The notes below the pieces were generated by a model. That model was not told the DNA's origin and ran no database searches. It saw only the letters and a program-made list of their open reading frames with translations. From an uncultured Bacteroidota bacterium (GTDB lineage Bacteria; Bacteroidota; Bacteroidia; Bacteroidales; P3): 58,877 bases of DNA. How positions within the stretch are numbered: position 1 is the stretch's first letter; each line of letters starts with the position of its first letter. The stretch spans positions 46,699-105,575 of the forward strand of contig CACZWL010000015.1 in assembly GCA_902784865.1 (NCBI GenBank). The letters are read 5' to 3'. Both the position numbers and the translations under genes were made by a program. Below are positions 56,467 through 58,877 of this stretch, piece after piece.

Positions 56467-57618
56467 CTACGCCCGGGCGACAAGCATGCGTCCCACGGGC
56501 AGGACGAGGATGAAGACAATCATCAGCACGGCTGGCGACAGTCCGCAGACCAGCACCCAGACGGCGGCCACGGCGAAGCAGGCCAGCTGCAGCCACAGCG
56601 CCCAGCGGGGGCTGCGTTCCATACGGACGGCTATCAGCAGCAGCAACGGGCTGGCCCACAGTATGTTGAGATTCCACGCGGTGCAGTAGTGATCGGTGCC
56701 GAACCACATGAAGCAGAGGAAGAGGCCCAGCAAGCCGGCGATGACGAAGAGCACGCGGTCGACCCAACGGAGTATCCGGCGGACGCCCTGCGAGCGGCGC
56801 TCCACGACAGAAAGGATGGCAAGCAGGCCCAGAAGGAGACCAAAGAGGGCCACCGACGGACGGCTGCGGGCAGGCGGGGTGCGTGTCTCGGCGAGCAGTT
56901 GGCGGGGTTGCTCGACGAGACCCGGGCCGGTCCACGTGCCCGTTGTACCCGTCTGGGCATATTCTGCCATCATCTCCAACGGCAGGAACATGCGCTCGGG
57001 GGCGGAGCAGCGGTGGTCGGCAGGAAGACCGAAGAGGAGGTCGATGCCGAGGCGCCACCACTCGAGGGTATCCTTCAGTCTGTCAGCCACCAGGCGGCGG
57101 TAGCTGCGCTCGGGGAGGCCGCGCTGCAGGAGGGTGTCCATGCCCCAGGCGGAGTAGATGACGTCGCGCACGCGAGTGGCACAGTTGTCGCGGAAGAAGT
57201 CGTAGCGATAGTAGCGATACTCGGGCAGGAGATTGGTTTCCAGCAGGATATAGAGGTTGTCGACTTGCTGCGACTCGAAGCAGAGCGGCTGCTCCCACAC
57301 GGCGCGCCCCTCGAAGGCATACTCCTGCATGAAGCGGTTGTAGGTGGTGCGGGCAAGCTTGTAGTCGAGCTGACCACGCATGAACTTCCAGTAGAAATGG
57401 GGCGTATCGAAGTCAAAGGTGCCGTAGTTGTACACGTAGTCGATGCCCTGCTCGGGGTCGGTGATGCGGATGGCGCTGTGGCCAAAGGTGGTGTAGAATT
57501 CGTTGCCGGGGCCGCAGGTGAGCAGGCTGGCGGTGGCTTCGATGCCGAGCGGCTGCCGGGCATGCGCAAGCGCTGGGACAAGGAGCAGCAGGAAAAGCGT
57601 CAAACGTCTCATAGTCAT
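56467..57618 (-). CDS. Lnb-like protein (DUF4105; lipoprotein N-acyltransferase candidate)
   Basis: 383 residues from the ATG at 57618, which overlaps the stop of the MscS gene (ATGA). A signal peptide (residues 1-22) is followed by the DUF4105/Lnb periplasmic domain with His in YTTFGHSAIRI, YVYNYGTFDFDTPHFYWKFM, and Cys in RDNCATRVRDVIYS. The C-terminal 140 residues have four membrane segments. The family includes Lnb, a Bacteroides N-acyltransferase of lipoproteins, with His and Cys in the active site. That function here is by similarity. Confidence 0.85.
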   Translation of the reverse strand: MTMRRLTLFLLLLVPALAHARQPLGIEATASLLTCGPGNEFYTTFGHSAIRITDPEQGIDYVYNYGTFDFDTPHFYWKFMRGQLDYKLARTTYNRFMQEYAFEGRAVWEQPLCFESQQVDNLYILLETNLLPEYRYYRYDFFRDNCATRVRDVIYSAWGMDTLLQRGLPERSYRRLVADRLKDTLEWWRLGIDLLFGLPADHRCSAPERMFLPLEMMAEYAQTGTTGTWTGPGLVEQPRQLLAETRTPPARSRPSVALFGLLLGLLAILSVVERRSQGVRRILRWVDRVLFVIAGLLGLFLCFMWFGTDHYCTAWNLNILWASPLLLLIAVRMERSPRWALWLQLACFAVAAVWVLVCGLSPAVLMIVFILVLPVGRMLVARA

Positions 57619-58697
57619 CAATTTCCGGTGCCCAGTTTCTCGCCCTCGACGGCGTCGGGGCGTTTGATGGCGGCGCGCTGCTCCATGTGGGCGTGGGGGG
57701 CGTCGGCGGGCTGGTGGATGGTGACCTGCGGGAACGGTATCTCGACGCCGGCGTTGTTGAAGGCGATGTAGATATCCTCGCGGATATGCTCCCATACAGT
57801 CCAGTAGTCCTCGACCTTGGTCCAAAGCCAGAGGGTGAGGTCGACCGAGCTGTTGTTGAGGTTGCTGACGGCCACCTTGGGCTCCTTGAAGGTGCGGTCG
57901 ATGAGGGGTTCGGCGTTGATGACCTCCCAAAGGACGGCCTTGGCCTTGGCCAGGTCGGTGCCGTAGGCCACCGAGGCGACGACGTCGAGGCGGATGAAGG
58001 GCTCCTTGGTGTGGTTGATGAGGCTCTTGGTGGCCAGCTCGCTGTTGGGGATGATGACGGTGCGGCCGTTGAAGGGGCGCATGATGGTGTGGAAGATGCG
58101 GATTTCCTTGATATAGCCTTTGTATTCGCCGCACTCGATATAGTCGTCGACCTTGAAGGGTTTCATGAGCAGGATGATGACGCCGCCGGCGAAATTCTGG
58201 AGGGTGCCTTGCATGGCCATGCCGATGGCCAGGCCCATGGCGCCGAGCAGCGCGATGAACGAGGTGGCCTTGATGCCGATGACGTCCATGGCCATGATGA
58301 TAACCATTGCCTTGAGCAGCACGTCGACCAGCGAGCCGAGGAAGGTGCGCAGCGAGGGTTCGGCGTCGCGGCGTTCGAGGGAGCGGACGATGACGCGCTT
58401 GAGCATCTTGGCAAGCTTCATGCCGACCCAGAGGATGACGATGGCGATGAGCAGTTTGGGGATGAAGGCGACGGTGAGCTGCGTGAGCTCGCTGAGGGCG
58501 TCGCGGACAAAGGTGTTCTCGCCCGTGACGACGGCCTTGAGGTCGGTGGCGGACATATTCTTGAGGCTGTCGGCGAGCACGCGGTGGATGCTGTCGGTGG
58601 CCTGGAAGGTCTCGGGCACGGGCACTGGGGGCTTGTCGCCGCCGGCGGCAGCGGCAGCCAGCAGGGCGGGGGTCTTGTCGTCTAGAAGTATCATCAT
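57618..58697 (-). CDS. MscS family mechanosensitive ion channel
   Basis: 359 residues (the second ATG at 58694 is equally possible). Four hydrophobic segments; the pore-lining helix and vestibule start are clear (LLGAMGLAIGMAMQGTLQNF, AGGVIILLMKPFKVDDYIEC). Followed by the beta domain (IKEIRIFHTIMRPFNGRTVI, IPNSELATKSLINHTKE) and the alpha/beta domain. It opens under membrane tension to release solutes. It is coupled to the Lnb-like gene. Confidence 0.9.
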   Translation of the reverse strand: MMILLDDKTPALLAAAAAGGDKPPVPVPETFQATDSIHRVLADSLKNMSATDLKAVVTGENTFVRDALSELTQLTVAFIPKLLIAIVILWVGMKLAKMLKRVIVRSLERRDAEPSLRTFLGSLVDVLLKAMVIIMAMDVIGIKATSFIALLGAMGLAIGMAMQGTLQNFAGGVIILLMKPFKVDDYIECGEYKGYIKEIRIFHTIMRPFNGRTVIIPNSELATKSLINHTKEPFIRLDVVASVAYGTDLAKAKAVLWEVINAEPLIDRTFKEPKVAVSNLNNSSVDLTLWLWTKVEDYWTVWEHIREDIYIAFNNAGVEIPFPQVTIHQPADAPHAHMEQRAAIKRPDAVEGEKLGTGN

Positions 58698-58779
58698 GTG
58701 CGGTATCTTATATAATGAATGTTAACGCCGGCAGTAGCGGTTTAGTATGCTCCGCGTCAAAAAAAAGTGAGCGAGAACG

Positions 58780-58877
58780 TGTAATGAACCCCGAAAGTTG
58801 GACAAAAAACTTTCGGGGTTTTATTATGAGAAAAAGACACAGTGTAAAAGAGCGAGAGGAGGCAGTGAGAAGATGCC
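58780..58877 (+). mobile_element. Left end of an IS3-family (IS150-group) insertion sequence, cut by the window edge
   Basis: The terminal repeat starts TGTAATGAACCCCGAAAGTTGGACA, typical of IS150-group ends. A CCCCGAAAGTT/AACTTTCGGGG hairpin (58789-58818) sits just inside and would block readthrough into the transposase. Confidence 0.78.
58826..58877 (+). CDS. IS3-family transposase OrfA (partial)
   Basis: Only the first 17 codons are in the window (MRKRHSVKEREEAVRRC). They resemble the N-terminal HTH of IS3 OrfA proteins. The rest lies beyond the window. The call depends on the terminal repeat next to it. Confidence 0.6.
   Translation, partial: MRKRHSVKEREEAVRRC

Overview
The window joins two kinds of DNA. 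Positions 1 to about 30,100 are the right-hand part of a temperate phage (prophage). Positions from about 30,200 to the end are chromosomal DNA of a GC-rich member of the Bacteroidales. The host call rests on promoters of the Bacteroidetes type (TTTG, 19 bases, TAnnTTTG), a subtilase with a type IX secretion sorting domain, families typical of Bacteroidetes (DUF6266, DUF6029, DUF6427, DUF6913, DUF4254, Omp28-like, an Lnb/DUF4105-like protein) and a 2-oxoacid:ferredoxin oxidoreductase pair. I do not see enough to name a genus.

The prophage has two convergent arms. The rightward arm (1-9834) starts inside a large tail fibre ending in a polysaccharide-deacetylase-like domain. It continues with a second AT-rich tail or lectin-like gene, two terminators, a small Vs.4/crAss001_48-like protein, several conserved phage proteins of unknown function, a lysis cassette (holin, GH108 lysozyme with an EF-hand-like loop, single-gene spanin candidate), and three related genes that look like paralogs. 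The leftward arm (28134 down to 9950) is the early operon. In transcription order it carries a cytosine methyltransferase, small genes, a tRNA, an HTH protein, a Sak4-like recombinase, a PD-(D/E)XK exonuclease, a conserved phage protein, a D-arm-less tRNA-like element, a replication initiator, a primase-helicase and an SSB-like protein. After these come many small accessory genes, including an adenine methyltransferase, ASCH-type proteins, a chimera ending in a methyltransferase C-terminus, a Gp37/Gp68 protein and YopX. Last is a large structural gene with its own promoter-like element. Capsid, portal, terminase and integrase genes are not in view.

The immunity region (28135-30079) has two small regulators with different N-termini but a shared C-terminal motif. 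Between them is a membrane protein with an Ada-like H/C/C/C metal-binding motif. The control region holds two face-to-face promoters, each with its -33 element inside the same 10-bp sequence in inverted orientation, 95 bp apart. This is the most striking regulatory structure in the window.

The chromosomal part runs: rnz and an SSS transporter (minus); a small lipoprotein, a secreted YD-repeat-like protein, era and an acyltransferase (plus); prs-rplY (minus); tRNA-Leu(CAA) overlapped by a DUF6266 gene; korA-korB; a long operon from the T9SS subtilase through DUF6427, rnhB, DUF6913, dapA, a short polyprenyl synthase and a TlpA-like thioredoxin; an outer-membrane DUF6029/Omp28/MATE set; a patatin-barrel protein, DUF4254 and a family 9 glycosyltransferase; Lnb-like and MscS genes (minus); and the left end of an IS3-family element cut by the window edge.

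The chromosomal part is also full of short repeats: 7-bp, 9-bp (CTAG) and 11-bp tandem arrays, some in frame inside genes; four copies of a dispersed intergenic repeat; and an intragenic palindrome of the widespread TPGPSP type.
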